Shown: positions 53,532-62,922 of the stretch, one piece after another | How positions within the stretch are numbered: the first letter of the stretch is position 1 | How the letters are laid out: every line of letters starts with the position of its first letter | Assembly (NCBI RefSeq): GCF_003253565.1 | Contig: NZ_QKUF01000003.1 | Coordinates: 248,001-312,000, forward strand | Direction: 5' to 3' | DNA: 64,000 nucleotides | Origin: Thermosporothrix hazakensis | Lineage (GTDB): Bacteria; Chloroflexota; Ktedonobacteria; Ktedonobacterales; Ktedonobacteraceae | Program-made: the position numbers and the translations under genes | Notes under the pieces: generated by a model | The model's database searches: none | What the model saw: the letters and a program-made list of their open reading frames with translations, nothing else | What the model was told of the DNA's origin: nothing

Positions 53532-54188
53532 TTATAACTCGACATAATGGGGGTTTGTGCGACAATGCTCTGCAATAATGATTGAACGCACCCTCTCGAC
53601 GGCTTTGTCAAGGTGCCCCTGTCGATTCTCTACAATATAATCATAGTGTATTTGTTGTGCCAGTTCTTTCCTGGCGTCCGTCAGGCGTCTTTGTACCTGT
53701 TCCTCAGTTTCTGTTTGTCGGTTGGTCAATCGGTACACAAGCTCTTCGAGCGAACCGGGAACGAGGAAAATAAAGATAGCGCCAGGGACTTTGCGACGCA
53801 CCGTGGCAGCACCCTGTACATCAATCTTTAAGAGCACATCGCGCCCATTGCGTAAGTTCTCTTTAATCGGCTGAATGGGCTGCCCATACCAGTTCCCGTG
53901 TACGTTGGCATATTCGAGCAATTCGTCATTTTCCACCATACGTTCAAATGTTTCGTTCGAGACAAAGTAGTATGGATTACCCTCGCTCTCGCCAACGCGT
54001 GGAGCCCGTGTCGTTACCGAGGCAACAACATGAAAGCCCATCCCCTGATCTTTCAGGGCCTTAATCACAGTGTCTTTCCCTGTTCCTGAGGGAGCGGAGA
54101 GGACGAAAAGGAGTCCCTGTTTTAATGGTGGCACAAGGGAGCTATGCTCCCGTGGCTGAAGCAGTGTATCGCCTGTTTCGAGTCGCAT
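53532..54188 (-). CDS. gmk: Guanylate kinase
   Basis: 218 residues. P-loop SAPSGTGKDTVIK (with Asp in place of the usual Ser), TTRAPRVGESEGNPYYF, EYANVHGNWYG, and DVQGAATVRRKVP are diagnostic of guanylate kinase. Phosphorylates GMP to GDP. The N terminus has about 25 extra residues. The start is the ATG at 54188, with AGGAAG upstream, not the longer 54233 frame. Confidence 0.94.
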   Translation of the reverse strand: MRLETGDTLLQPREHSSLVPPLKQGLLFVLSAPSGTGKDTVIKALKDQGMGFHVVASVTTRAPRVGESEGNPYYFVSNETFERMVENDELLEYANVHGNWYGQPIQPIKENLRNGRDVLLKIDVQGAATVRRKVPGAIFIFLVPGSLEELVYRLTNRQTETEEQVQRRLTDARKELAQQIHYDYIVENRQGHLDKAVERVRSIIIAEHCRTNPHYVEL

Positions 54189-54378
54189 ATATTCTTCCTG
54201 GTGTTCATTAAATATGAGGATTCGCTGTTTCATCCCATAGCATGGACGGCCAGCCGTTCAAAGGATGATGTACGAATAGATGCCACTTTGTTATACTGTT
54301 GTGCGTCACCGCTATGTTCGCGGGAGTACAAAAGAGGTCCCGGCATGGTGAACCATGCGGGGCCAACCTGCATCATTA

Positions 54379-54393
54379 TTGTACATTGTACAA
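54379..54393. promoter_or_regulatory. TTGTACA-T-TGTACAA palindrome
   Basis: A perfect 15-bp palindrome (7-bp arms) in the 309-base region between the divergent gmk and rqcH genes, about 105 bases before rqcH. Candidate operator; no regulator known here. A TATACT -10-like hexamer lies at about 54291. Confidence 0.4.
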
Positions 54394-54497
54394 CACGAAT
54401 GGCATTCCGGGAAAGGTTATTGTTCTGCTTATTCGTGTTCACTCTGGTGATGATCGGTGTTGAGTTGACCGGACCCGGTCTAGATTGGAAAGGTTTT

Positions 54498-56429
54498 ATG
54501 CAGGTAGATGCGATAACTCTGGCAGCAGTCGCCAATGAATGGCAGAAGCTGCTTCAGAATGCCCGAATAGATACTATTATTCAACCGACAGAGCACGCGA
54601 TAGCCATGCAATGCTATGTTCCTGCATACCAGGAAGGGGGTGGTAAGAACCGCTGGATCTATCTCTCTGCCCATCCGCAGCTTTCTCGTGTGCATATTAC
54701 AGCATTGAAGCCGCCCCGTATCACCAGCGAGCCGCCACCATTTGTGATGCTGCTGCGCAAGCATCTGGAAGGGGCTCGTATTGAGTCCATTGAGCAGCCC
54801 CGTTGGGAGCGCACGATTGAGATTATCGCTGGCTATAAGGGGGAAGGTGAGGCAAGAACTCGTTTTCGCCTGATCGTTGAGGTCATGGGCCGGGTCAGCA
54901 ACATTATCCTTTGTGATGAAAATGAGATGATTCTTGGCTCTCTCAAGCGTGTTGGCGCCGAGATCAACCGCTATCGAGTGATTGCTCCTAATGTTGCCTA
55001 TATGCCGCCGCCTCCACAGCAGCGCACGCTTGCCGGACAAACGCTGCCGAAGCTTGATCCTGCCAGCGTGACAGCGGCTCAACTGGCAATCTGTGCCTCG
55101 GAGGAACCCGATCCCGTGCAGGAGAGTGGGAAAAAGGGGAAGAAGGGAAAGAAAGATCAGGGCAAGCCGACACTGGCACAATTGCTGACTCGCCATGTGC
55201 AGGGATGGAGTCCGCTGTTAGCCCGTGAGACGGTGTTTCGGGCTACGGAGCAGGTGGATACACCAGTAGAGGCGGCCGACGAGAATATCTGGGAGGAATT
55301 GGCCTGGAATGTGCGCGACCTGGCCGCTTTGCCCGAAACAAAGCGCTGGCAGCCACAGCTTGTCGTTCGGAAAGCAAAGCCAGGTGAGGAGGAACAGCCG
55401 CTCGCCTTCGCGCCTTATGCCCTGGAACAATATGCGCTGAGCCAGGATGTTGAGGTGCATGAGTCGCCCTCGATCAATGGAATTCTGGATGATTACTTCG
55501 CCCGGGCGGAATGGCGTGATGCGATTGATGCCCTGCGTGCGCCAATGCGTAAGGTCCTGCAAACGCAGCGTGATCGCTGTATCCGTAAGGCGGATCTGCT
55601 TCAACGGGAGATGTCGGTCTCAGAAGAGGCGGAACGCGATCGGCTGTATGGTCAATTGTTGCTGGCCTATCAACATGAAATCCAACAGGGGCAGCAACAA
55701 GTAGAGCTTGAGAATTACTTTGAGGGCAGCGGCGATACCATTCCGGTGGTCACGATCCCGCTTGATCCGCGCTTCGACGCGGTGGGCAACGCGAATCGCT
55801 ACTTCACCAAATACCATAAGTTGCAGCGTGCGCTTGAATTGTTGCCAGAGCAGATTGAGCAAAATAACGCTGAACTGGCGACAATTGAGCAGTTGCTAAC
55901 CGACCTGGCGCTTGCGGAGACGCCAGCAGAAATTGAACTGGTGAAAGCCGAGATTCAGGCGGCCGGGTACATGAAAGGCAAGCGATTGCCTGAGAAGAAA
56001 GCCCAGAAAAAAGGGAAAGGTGGCAAGCAGACAAAGAAGGGAACGCTTCCCGGTGGTGGTGTGCCGATGCATGTCCAGAGCGATGATGGCTTTATCATTC
56101 TGATTGGAAAGAATAGCCGCCAGAACGAGGAGGTTACGTTCCATCAGGCAACCGGAAATGATATCTGGCTGCATGCGCGTGGTGTGCCGGGGGCGCATGT
56201 CATTATCAAGACGGCGGGGCGTGAGGTCTCGCGCCGGGCTATCGATCAGGCGGCGAGTCTGGCCGCGTATTACAGTCAGGCTCGTGGTAGTACCACCGTG
56301 CCGGTTGACTATACGTTGCAGCGTCACGTGCGCCATATGAAAGGGGGGGGCCCGGGTATGGTCATTTACGAGCGTGAACGGACGCTCTATGCATCTCCAG
56401 AGGAGGCCACCGCGCTTCTCAATCGTTAG
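54498..56429 (+). CDS. rqcH: Ribosome quality-control protein RqcH (NFACT family)
   Basis: 643 residues. NFACT-N domain at the start (MQVDAITLAAVANEWQKLL, FRLIVEVMGRVSNIILCDE), a helical middle with coiled-coil (about 400-510), and the C-terminal NFACT-R domain (SRQNEEVTFHQATGNDIWLHARGVPGAHVII). It binds split 50S-peptidyl-tRNA complexes and adds C-terminal alanine tails. The true start is the ATG at 54498 with GGAAAGG upstream; the 118 codons before it in the frame are not part of the protein. Its stop overlaps the convergent rpoN end by 4 bases. Confidence 0.92.
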   Translation: MQVDAITLAAVANEWQKLLQNARIDTIIQPTEHAIAMQCYVPAYQEGGGKNRWIYLSAHPQLSRVHITALKPPRITSEPPPFVMLLRKHLEGARIESIEQPRWERTIEIIAGYKGEGEARTRFRLIVEVMGRVSNIILCDENEMILGSLKRVGAEINRYRVIAPNVAYMPPPPQQRTLAGQTLPKLDPASVTAAQLAICASEEPDPVQESGKKGKKGKKDQGKPTLAQLLTRHVQGWSPLLARETVFRATEQVDTPVEAADENIWEELAWNVRDLAALPETKRWQPQLVVRKAKPGEEEQPLAFAPYALEQYALSQDVEVHESPSINGILDDYFARAEWRDAIDALRAPMRKVLQTQRDRCIRKADLLQREMSVSEEAERDRLYGQLLLAYQHEIQQGQQQVELENYFEGSGDTIPVVTIPLDPRFDAVGNANRYFTKYHKLQRALELLPEQIEQNNAELATIEQLLTDLALAETPAEIELVKAEIQAAGYMKGKRLPEKKAQKKGKGGKQTKKGTLPGGGVPMHVQSDDGFIILIGKNSRQNEEVTFHQATGNDIWLHARGVPGAHVIIKTAGREVSRRAIDQAASLAAYYSQARGSTTVPVDYTLQRHVRHMKGGGPGMVIYERERTLYASPEEATALLNR

Positions 56430-57862
56430 CTGCGTTCTCGTGAAGAGCCAATGCCCATTTCTTCGCGATACTTGGTGACGGTACGGCGGGCCATTGGAAT
56501 CCCGCGTGCTGTCATCAGGCGGGCAAGCTCTTCATCGCTGAAGCGCTTACGGGGGTCTTCGGCCTCGATCAATTCGCGGAGCACGTCTTTAATGCCAAGT
56601 GATACGTCAAAGAAGTCTGAGAGCGGCATCAATTTCCCGTTGGGGAGGAGCGCGTACTTGTTCGCTGTCGCCCGGCTCACGGTGCCCTCGTCCAGACTCA
56701 GCCGGGTGGCAACCTCGGCTCGGGTCAGCGGGCGCAGATAGCGAATGCCTTTCTCAAAGAAATCGCGTTGATAGTTGACAACCAGCTCCATAACCCGGCG
56801 CAGGGTGCGCCAGCGGCGGTGGACACAATCGACAAAGAAGCGGGCACGGTCGCTGTGCTGGTGAATATAGCGCTGATACTCTCCCTGATCGTAGGCTTTC
56901 AGCTCGGGATCAGTATAGTAGGCGCTGACCGAGAAGCGGTACCGTTTCTCTTCGATTAGCTCAATCTCAAAGCCATTTTCGCCTTTGCGGATAATCACAT
57001 CAGGGCGGATATAGGTGGTGCCGCTATTGATGCCGCTCTCGGGCATATAGGTATAGGCAGGATAGGGATAGAGCGAGCCGCGAATAAAGGCGCAAGCATC
57101 GCGTACCTCCTGTTCACTGACTTTGAGCTTGCGGGCAATGTCCTGAAACTGGTTTTTGCCAATTTGGGGCAGAAAGCGATCAATCAACGTATGGGCCAGG
57201 GGGTGGGGGGTCTGAAGCTCGCTGAGGACTTTCAGTTGAAGCATCAAGCATTCTCGGAGGTCGCGGGCTCCAATGCCGATTGGCTCAAGGCTTTGAAGCT
57301 GGCTCAGCACGTACATCACGCGCTCTGTAGGCACATTCAGCAGCGTCGCGATTTCCTCAACGCTGCATTCAAGATAGCCACGTTCGTTGAGGTTTCCTAC
57401 CAGTTGTTCGGCGATGGGGGTATCAGCCGGGGGGACCAGCGCCTCAAGCTGTCGGTAAAGTGTTTCCTGTAACGAATCGATCGTCGGGATATGAGCCAGC
57501 GGGTCATACTCGTCGTCACTATCGGTTGTGATAAAGCCGTAGTTGTCGATATCGCTCAGGGTTTGCTGCTCAGCAAGCCAGTATGGTTCGGCTGGATTTC
57601 TGAGCGAGGCAAGCTGCTCGGCGGTGAGGCGGGAAGAGGCAGCAAAATGTCCACAGTTCGAGCATATCTGCCCGTAGAGGGATGAGCCACAAAATAAACA
57701 GATCTTCTGCTCGACGACATCGAGAGCAGGATTATCTGTTTGTTCCTGATGAACAGCTCTTTCCAGCTCGTCAGACGACAGATGCAGAATCGTGCTGGAC
57801 GTAATTAATCTGGCACTGACGCGAACTACCTGTTCTGGTCTGGGCGTTGGTTCCAGGCGCAT
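56426..57862 (-). CDS. rpoN: RNA polymerase sigma-54 factor with inserted zinc ribbon
   Basis: 478 residues. Region I resembles RpoN (VSARLITSSTILHLSSDELE), then an unusual zinc ribbon (Cys55, 58, 67, 70; CLFCGSS ... CSNCG). A core-binding domain follows (PADTPIAEQLVGNLNERGYL), and the C terminus has the HTH segment and the RpoN box ARRTVTKYRE at about 458-467. Directs RNA polymerase to -24/-12 promoters and needs AAA+ activators, none of which are in this window. Last gene of selD-rnc-rpoN. Confidence 0.92.
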   Translation of the reverse strand: MRLEPTPRPEQVVRVSARLITSSTILHLSSDELERAVHQEQTDNPALDVVEQKICLFCGSSLYGQICSNCGHFAASSRLTAEQLASLRNPAEPYWLAEQQTLSDIDNYGFITTDSDDEYDPLAHIPTIDSLQETLYRQLEALVPPADTPIAEQLVGNLNERGYLECSVEEIATLLNVPTERVMYVLSQLQSLEPIGIGARDLRECLMLQLKVLSELQTPHPLAHTLIDRFLPQIGKNQFQDIARKLKVSEQEVRDACAFIRGSLYPYPAYTYMPESGINSGTTYIRPDVIIRKGENGFEIELIEEKRYRFSVSAYYTDPELKAYDQGEYQRYIHQHSDRARFFVDCVHRRWRTLRRVMELVVNYQRDFFEKGIRYLRPLTRAEVATRLSLDEGTVSRATANKYALLPNGKLMPLSDFFDVSLGIKDVLRELIEAEDPRKRFSDEELARLMTARGIPMARRTVTKYREEMGIGSSRERS

Positions 57863-57895
57863 ACTCTCCCCCTACTCCCCACTTATCAACTTCCC

Positions 57896-58576
57896 TTAAA
57901 TCCAACCAAAGTTTACTAATGCCGAATGAGCGGCCTCTTGTTCGGCTGTTTGCTTGTTCCGGCCCTGACCACGCCCGGCGACGCGCTCTCCTAGCAGGAC
58001 TTCAACCGTGAACTCACGATTATGCGATGGCCCCTCCTGACTGACGAGTCGATAGGAAGGGGTGATGCCCTCTCGAGCCTGTGCCAGTTCCTGAAAGAGC
58101 GACTTGTTGTCCTTAAAGGCGCGTTTCTTGACGATCTCATGGGCGATCGGTTCCAGGCGTGGTAGTAAAAAGCGCTGTGTTGCTTCCAGGCCTTGATCAA
58201 GATAGAGCGCACCGAGGATCGCTTCAAACGCAGAGGCCATAACGCGCTGTCCACCGCCACTATTCTGTTCGCCTTTGCCCATCAACATATAGTTGTTGAG
58301 CTGGATTTCGCGGGCAAATTTGGCGAGGGTCTCGGTGCGAACAAGAATGGCGCGAACGTCGGTCAGTTCTCCCTCGGCAAGTTGAGGGAAGGTGCGATAC
58401 AGAAAGTCCGCACTGATTAAGGCCAGAATGGAATCTCCCAGAAATTCCAGGCGCTCATTTGAACACTTTCCCGCCCCGGCGGCCTCGTAGATATAGGATC
58501 GATGTGTCAGGGCCATTGTTAAAAGGGAGGGATCACGAAAATGGACTCCTAAAATTGCTTCTAATTCCTCGTGCAT
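57896..58576 (-). CDS. rnc: Ribonuclease III
   Basis: 226 residues. Catalytic signature NERLEFLGDSILALI, the second metal-binding Glu in FEAILGALYLDQG, and a C-terminal double-stranded-RNA-binding domain (NKSLFQELAQAREG ... NKQTAEQEAAHSAL). Processes rRNA and structured mRNA. Its ATG overlaps the selD stop as TAATG, so translation is coupled. rpoN follows 33 bases downstream. Confidence 0.96.
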   Translation of the reverse strand: MHEELEAILGVHFRDPSLLTMALTHRSYIYEAAGAGKCSNERLEFLGDSILALISADFLYRTFPQLAEGELTDVRAILVRTETLAKFAREIQLNNYMLMGKGEQNSGGGQRVMASAFEAILGALYLDQGLEATQRFLLPRLEPIAHEIVKKRAFKDNKSLFQELAQAREGITPSYRLVSQEGPSHNREFTVEVLLGERVAGRGQGRNKQTAEQEAAHSALVNFGWI

Positions 58577-59634
58577 TATTTAACCTCTAGCAACACTTGA
58601 GCCTCGTTGTCTACCTGCTCTCCTACTTCGCCGATTCGCCAGAAGGTAACATCCGGAGCGATTGCGGCGAGTTTCGGCCATACCTCGGGATCAATTGCGG
58701 CGAAAAGACCCCCCGACGTTTGCGGATCCCAGAACAGGATACGCTGATCCTCAGACACGTTTGCGGCGAAACGAACGCGCTGTGCAAGATACTCTTCATT
58801 GCGACCAGCGCCGCCGGGAATACATCCCAGTTCCACATAGTGGAGCGCTCCGGGAAGCAGAGGCAGGGCGTCAACTGAAAAGCGCATCGTTACTTTGCTC
58901 TGGACTGCCATTTCCCAGGCATGACCAAGCAGGCCGAAACCGGTGATATCGGTGACGGCATGAACCGCGTTGCCAGCAGCAACCAGCGCTTCGCTTGCTC
59001 GTCGGTTTAGTTGCATCATTGACTGGATCGCGGCATGCAAATCGGCTTCCTGTACTTGATCACGTTTATGTGCGGTTGTGATCAGCCCTGTTCCTAGCGG
59101 TTTGCTCAGGATCAACAGATCACCCGATCGCGCTCCCCCTTTCGTGAGGATGTGATCTGGATGAACCGTGCCGGTAACGGAAAGGCCGTATTTAGGCTCT
59201 CGATCAGTAACAGTATGCCCACCAGCGATGACTGCTCCTGCCTGTGCAACGATATCAGAGCCACCCCGCAGGATCTCGGTCAATATCGCGGCATCAAGAT
59301 TGTCGGGCCAGGCCACCAGGTTTAAGGCCATAAGAACCTGGCCGCCCATTGCATAGATATCGCTCAGTGCATTGGCGGCAGCGATAGCGCCGAACGCGTA
59401 AGGATCATCAACGACCGGCGGAAAGAAGTCGGCTGTGCTGATGACTGCCTGGTGCTCATTTACGCGATAGACAGCTGCATCATCGATGGAATGAAGTCCG
59501 ACTAGCAACTCTGGCGGCGCTGACATGTGTGTGAGTGGACGCAAAACTTGCGCCAGGGCCCCTGGGCCCATTTTAGAAGCTCAACCAGCACAACTGGCCA
59601 GAGATGTCAGGCGAACTTGCTTACCTGTATTCAT
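58576..59634 (-). CDS. selD: Selenide, water dikinase (SelD), predicted selenocysteine-containing
   Basis: 352 residues if the in-frame UGA at 59581-59583 is read as selenocysteine. The N terminus is then MNTGKQVRLTSLASCAG-U-ASKMGPG, and the UGA falls exactly on the catalytic Cys/Sec position of SelD (the usual form is CAGCASKLGPGALA). AAGGG lies 7 nt before the ATG at 59634. The remaining sequence has VISTADFFPPVVDDPYAFG, GGHTVTDREPKYGLSVTG and TDITGFGLLGHAWEM. Makes selenophosphate from selenide and ATP. If translated only from the ATG at 59571 the protein would lack its catalytic residue. First gene of selD-rnc-rpoN. Confidence 0.85.
59553..59583 (-). promoter_or_regulatory. Sec UGA codon and candidate bacterial SECIS hairpin in selD
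   Basis: UGA at 59583-59581 on the minus strand. Fifteen bases later CCAGG-GGC-CCTGG forms a 5-bp GC-rich stem with a G-containing 3-nt loop (59565-59553), close to where bacterial SECIS elements sit. A flanking AAAA/TTTT pair can extend it with internal mismatches. Confidence 0.5.
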
Positions 59635-59836
59635 GTGAATACCCTTGAAAAAATTTTCCTCTGTACTGATGTATAGTTGACATTGTAACTCTTTTTGGAG
59701 CGGATCGCAATGTACTTTTTTTTAATGCTGAAGAAAAATAGAATCTTTTGTATAATTTGGGTGAAAGAAAACGTTTTTCTGGCAAAAAGCGTATTACTAC
59801 CATAGGTCGTTTCTTGTTGCGGAAAGGATGGATTCT

Positions 59837-60499
59837 ATGCGGGATGTGGGACGCTGTATCGCTGTCTATCCAGATGCCAGAAAAATCATGCTCGGGAGAC
59901 AGGGCCGCCTTTTGTTGAGTACAGTGGTGCCGCCGCTGGTATTAAGCGCTCTCGGGATATGGAAGCGCGGGAGCCGTGTCGGGAGTAAAATCGGGAATAT
60001 AGGGGTGTTGGTTGTCTGGCTGATTCTGGGAATCTGGGGGGTGTTGATACTGCCCTGGGTCATCTTTCTCATTGTGCGTAAACCAATAGTACAGGTGAAT
60101 GAGCAGGGAATATCCTACCGGATGCCGCCTTTTTTCAGCCCCTTCATCTCAACCCTTGCGCTTCCCTGGGAGCAGATTGCGGCCCTCTACGTGGAGCGAG
60201 CCGGACAGGGAGATGAGCATATGCTTTGCGTGCTCCCGCGCGATGTTGATGCTTTCCTTGAGGGCGTGCACTGGCTGAATTTGCCGCTGATGTCACTTTG
60301 CCTCACTGGATTTGGCGCTCCGGTTGCGATTCCGGCAGGGTTGCTACCCTTGACGGTTGAGGAACTGCACGCACAGATATGCCATCAATTTCAGGAGCAG
60401 TTTGAGCGTTATGCTATTAGTGCACATGAGCTTCGGATGTTTCCGTCTATAGAGCCAGTGGAGACCCCGGGAATAGATGCTTCTCTGGGATCGTTTTGA
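59837..60499 (+). CDS. Membrane protein of unknown function, STM3941-like
   Basis: 220 residues. Two adjacent membrane helices (LLLSTVVPPLVLSALGIW and IGVLVVWLILGIWGVLIL continuing to VIFLIV), then a cytoplasmic domain whose pattern VNEQGISYRMPPFF..STLALPWEQIAALYV resembles the PH-like domain of the STM3941 group. Function unknown. AAAGG lies 9 nt before the ATG at 59837, which is preferred over the ATG at 59828. Confidence 0.7.
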   Translation: MRDVGRCIAVYPDARKIMLGRQGRLLLSTVVPPLVLSALGIWKRGSRVGSKIGNIGVLVVWLILGIWGVLILPWVIFLIVRKPIVQVNEQGISYRMPPFFSPFISTLALPWEQIAALYVERAGQGDEHMLCVLPRDVDAFLEGVHWLNLPLMSLCLTGFGAPVAIPAGLLPLTVEELHAQICHQFQEQFERYAISAHELRMFPSIEPVETPGIDASLGSF

Positions 60500-60554
60500 G
60501 GAGTGAAGACTTCCTTTAGGTTTCTGTTATCCTCCTCTTGATGAGCTATGAACC

Positions 60555-60582
60555 CTGGACGGGTGTCGGAAGATATGATACT
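60555..60582 (+). promoter_or_regulatory. Candidate rnpB promoter
   Basis: CTGGAC (60555-60560) and GATACT (60577-60582), 16 bases apart, placing the start near 60590, just before the predicted 5' end of RNase P RNA. Confidence 0.45.
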
Positions 60583-60593
60583 CTAACGCAAGA

Positions 60594-60977
60594 GGATTTG
60601 AGGAAGCCAGGCAATCGCGTGCCGAAGAGGCGCGAGGAAAGTCCGAACTCCATAGAGCAGGGTGCTGGCTAACGGCCAGTGGGGGTGACCCTAAGGAAAG
60701 TGCAACAGAAACATACCGCCTGCCTGTGCAGGTAAGGGTGAAATGGTGAGGTAAGAGCTCACCGGCAACCAGGTGACTGGTTGGCCGTGCAAACCCCACC
60801 CGGAGCAAGACCGAGCAAGGGGATAGCCGGTTTACGGCTAGCGAGTTGCTCGCTCGTGAACCCCTGGGTTGGTCGCTTGAGGCGTCAGGTAACTGGCGTC
60901 CCAGATAGATGATTGCCACCCGTGTCGTCGAGAGGCGGTGCGGGCACAGAATTCGGCTTATGGCTTCTCTCAACTCC
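60594..60977 (+). ncRNA. rnpB: RNase P RNA, type A
   Basis: Catalytic RNA of ribonuclease P, which trims tRNA 5' leaders. Conserved cores are clear: GAGGAAAGTCC near the 5' end (60634-60644), ACAGAAACATACC, GGTAAGGGTGAAA, and the 3' core AGATAGATGATTGCC and ACAGAATTCGGCTTA. The ends pair as P1: TTGAGGAAGCCA (60598-60609) with TGGCTTCTCTCAA (60961-60973), with one bulge. Length about 384 nt. A strong terminator follows. Confidence 0.93.
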
Positions 60978-60985
60978 GGCCAAAA

Positions 60986-61036
60986 GGAAAAAGCTGAAGA
61001 GGTGCAGGCATCTCTCCTGTCTCTTCAGCCTTTTTT
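60986..61036. terminator. Bidirectional terminator after rnpB
   Basis: GCTGAAGAG / CTCTTCAGC (60993-61001, 61021-61029) with an inner CAGG/CCTG pair, followed by CTTTTTT on the plus strand and TTTTTCC on the minus strand. It also ends the convergent small gene. Confidence 0.9.
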
Positions 61037-61080
61037 ATGGGAAACAGCACACATTGCTTCTGTGCTGAGAGTATCCTTGG

Positions 61081-61278
61081 TTAGCGACTTAAACGATTGT
61101 GCTCGATAAGCCAGCGAATGAAATTCAGACGGCGGCTTTCCTGCACCATTTCACGATATTCTATTTGCTCTCCAACATGGTTTTTCATGTGAATGAGCCG
61201 TGAAGCCTCAACTTCAGTGAAACCAAGCGAAAGAAGATGCTGGTAATCTTTTTCTTCGATGAAAGGACGCTCTGGCAT
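61081..61278 (-). CDS. Small conserved-looking protein of unknown function
   Basis: 65 residues, helical, with FIEEKDYQHLLSLGFTEVEASRLIHMK, a UBA- or small-helix-like pattern, and a basic C terminus. A strong AAGGGAG lies 7 nt upstream of the ATG, and the terminator after rnpB serves it. I do not know its function. Confidence 0.65.
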   Translation of the reverse strand: MPERPFIEEKDYQHLLSLGFTEVEASRLIHMKNHVGEQIEYREMVQESRRLNFIRWLIEHNRLSR

Positions 61279-61609
61279 AAGATGACTCCCTTTGTGAATG
61301 AAGACGGCCTACAGGGACTGTACCAGTTTGATGCTTCACTTGTACGTATTACGTATAAGAACCCCCGGACGATACAAGCTGAAGGAATGAGGGAAGAAGC
61401 ATTGTGTTCTATTTGCTATAACTTCGATCGGGGGAAGAAAAATTTCGTTGCTTCAAACGAATTTTTTCTTGTGTCAGAGTATATCATATTTCTATATGTT
61501 ATGACGATAGTGCCGGGGAGAAATTCAAATGAAAGCAGGAAATATGGGGACGGGCCGCTAGCAACCTATCAGCCCGTCTGTAGTGGGATTGAAAGCGTTC
61601 TATGTAATG
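61279..61609. other. Gap between the small gene and glycerate kinase
   Basis: 331 bases without a supported gene. GACGGGC / GCCCGTC (61549-61555, 61572-61578) may be a weak terminator for glycerate kinase on the minus strand. A plus-strand ORF at 61237-61737 runs through this gap and into the antisense of glycerate kinase and is rejected. Confidence 0.4.
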
Positions 61610-62758
61610 TTATGGATTGCTCTGTTGTTGTCCGGCTGCGAAAATACGAAGCATTCGCGCTGTGGCATCCGCTGCGAGCGTGGCCGCATTTCGCATTGAT
61701 TGTTCCAGTGTCATGGGTCCCGTCGGCAAGACGGTGATCCCATCGAGGCCATGAGCGTAGAGGGTATGATAATCCTCGCCCAGTCCTCCCGCTACAACAA
61801 AAACAGGGACATGGTACTTTTTTGCTGCTCGGGCAACGGCACTGACGCTTTTCCCATATGCTGTTTGTCCATCAAGACGGCCTTCAGCGGTAATCAGGAG
61901 ATGAGCTGTGCTGACCTGCTGTTCCAGTTGTACGGCTTCAAGAACAATCGCAGCGCCTGGGCGGCTGGTTGCATGAAGAAATGCAAAAAGACCGGCTCCT
62001 AGTCCTCCTGCTGCGCCTGCGCCGGGGATATCAGCGACCGCACAATGAAGATCGCGCTCGATAACGCGGGCATAATTGGCAAGGGCTGCGTCGAGTTGGG
62101 TGACCATCTCAGGGGTTGCTCCTTTTTGCGGCCCATAGACTGCAGAAGCGCCGGTCGGCCCACAAAGCGGGTTGGTAACATCGCAGGCAACCTCAAATGT
62201 ACATTCTTGCAGCCGTGTATCGAAGTGTTCAAGCGAAATATGGGCAAGCCTGGCGAGGGCTGCCCCTCCTCGTTCCAGCTCGTGGCCCCCGGTATCGGTC
62301 AGTGATGCTCCTAACGCTTGCGCCATACCCGCGCCTCCGTCGTTGGTTGCACTCCCCCCAACCCCGATGATGAAATGACGACAGCCATGATCGAGAGCGG
62401 CTCGGATCAGCTCGCCCACGCCATATGTGGTGGTAATGCGCGGGTCGCGTTTCTCAGGGGGAACGAGCGGGAGCCCGGAACTGGCGGCCATCTCGATAAC
62501 CGCTGTGGTGCCGTCTCCCAGAATGCCATAGAATGCCTGTACAGGTGTATTGAGTGGCCCGGTAACGGTATGATAGTGGAGACTTCCATGCGTTGCATCT
62601 ACCAGAGCTTGCACGGTGCCTTCGCCACCATCGGCGATCGGAATCACCTGAATATCAGCGTCCGGGTATACCATACGTGCTCCCTCGGCAATAGCCTGAC
62701 CAACCTCGGTCGCGGTGAGACTGCCCTTGAGTGCTTGCGGAGCGATAAGGATGCGCAT
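61610..62758 (-). CDS. Glycerate kinase (GarK/GlxK type)
   Basis: 382 residues of the GK1 family. MRILIAPQALKGSLTATEV, IPIADGGEGTVQALVDA, VGGSATNDGGAGM, CDVTNPLCGPTGASAVYGPQKG and the terminal VLPTGPMTLEQSM are standard blocks. Phosphorylates D-glycerate (usually at C2). GGGAG lies 7 nt before the ATG. Transcribed alone. Confidence 0.94.
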   Translation of the reverse strand: MRILIAPQALKGSLTATEVGQAIAEGARMVYPDADIQVIPIADGGEGTVQALVDATHGSLHYHTVTGPLNTPVQAFYGILGDGTTAVIEMAASSGLPLVPPEKRDPRITTTYGVGELIRAALDHGCRHFIIGVGGSATNDGGAGMAQALGASLTDTGGHELERGGAALARLAHISLEHFDTRLQECTFEVACDVTNPLCGPTGASAVYGPQKGATPEMVTQLDAALANYARVIERDLHCAVADIPGAGAAGGLGAGLFAFLHATSRPGAAIVLEAVQLEQQVSTAHLLITAEGRLDGQTAYGKSVSAVARAAKKYHVPVFVVAGGLGEDYHTLYAHGLDGITVLPTGPMTLEQSMRNAATLAADATARMLRIFAAGQQQSNP

Positions 62759-62922
62759 TACATCTCTCCCTGCCTTTCTGCATATAAAAGAGTGCTGGTC
62801 TTCGGTATTATATCATGCAGAAATGCGCTCCTCGTTTCGTGATTTGCAAGTTCGAGAAGATTCCATTATAGTTAGCTGTGAAGATAAATCGTATCAGTCT
62901 TTTATTTGCGGAGTTATCAAAC

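Noticed and set aside
61237..61737. 166-codon plus-strand ORF
   Set aside because: Overlaps the small conserved gene and the end of glycerate kinase in antisense; no motif or ribosome-binding site.
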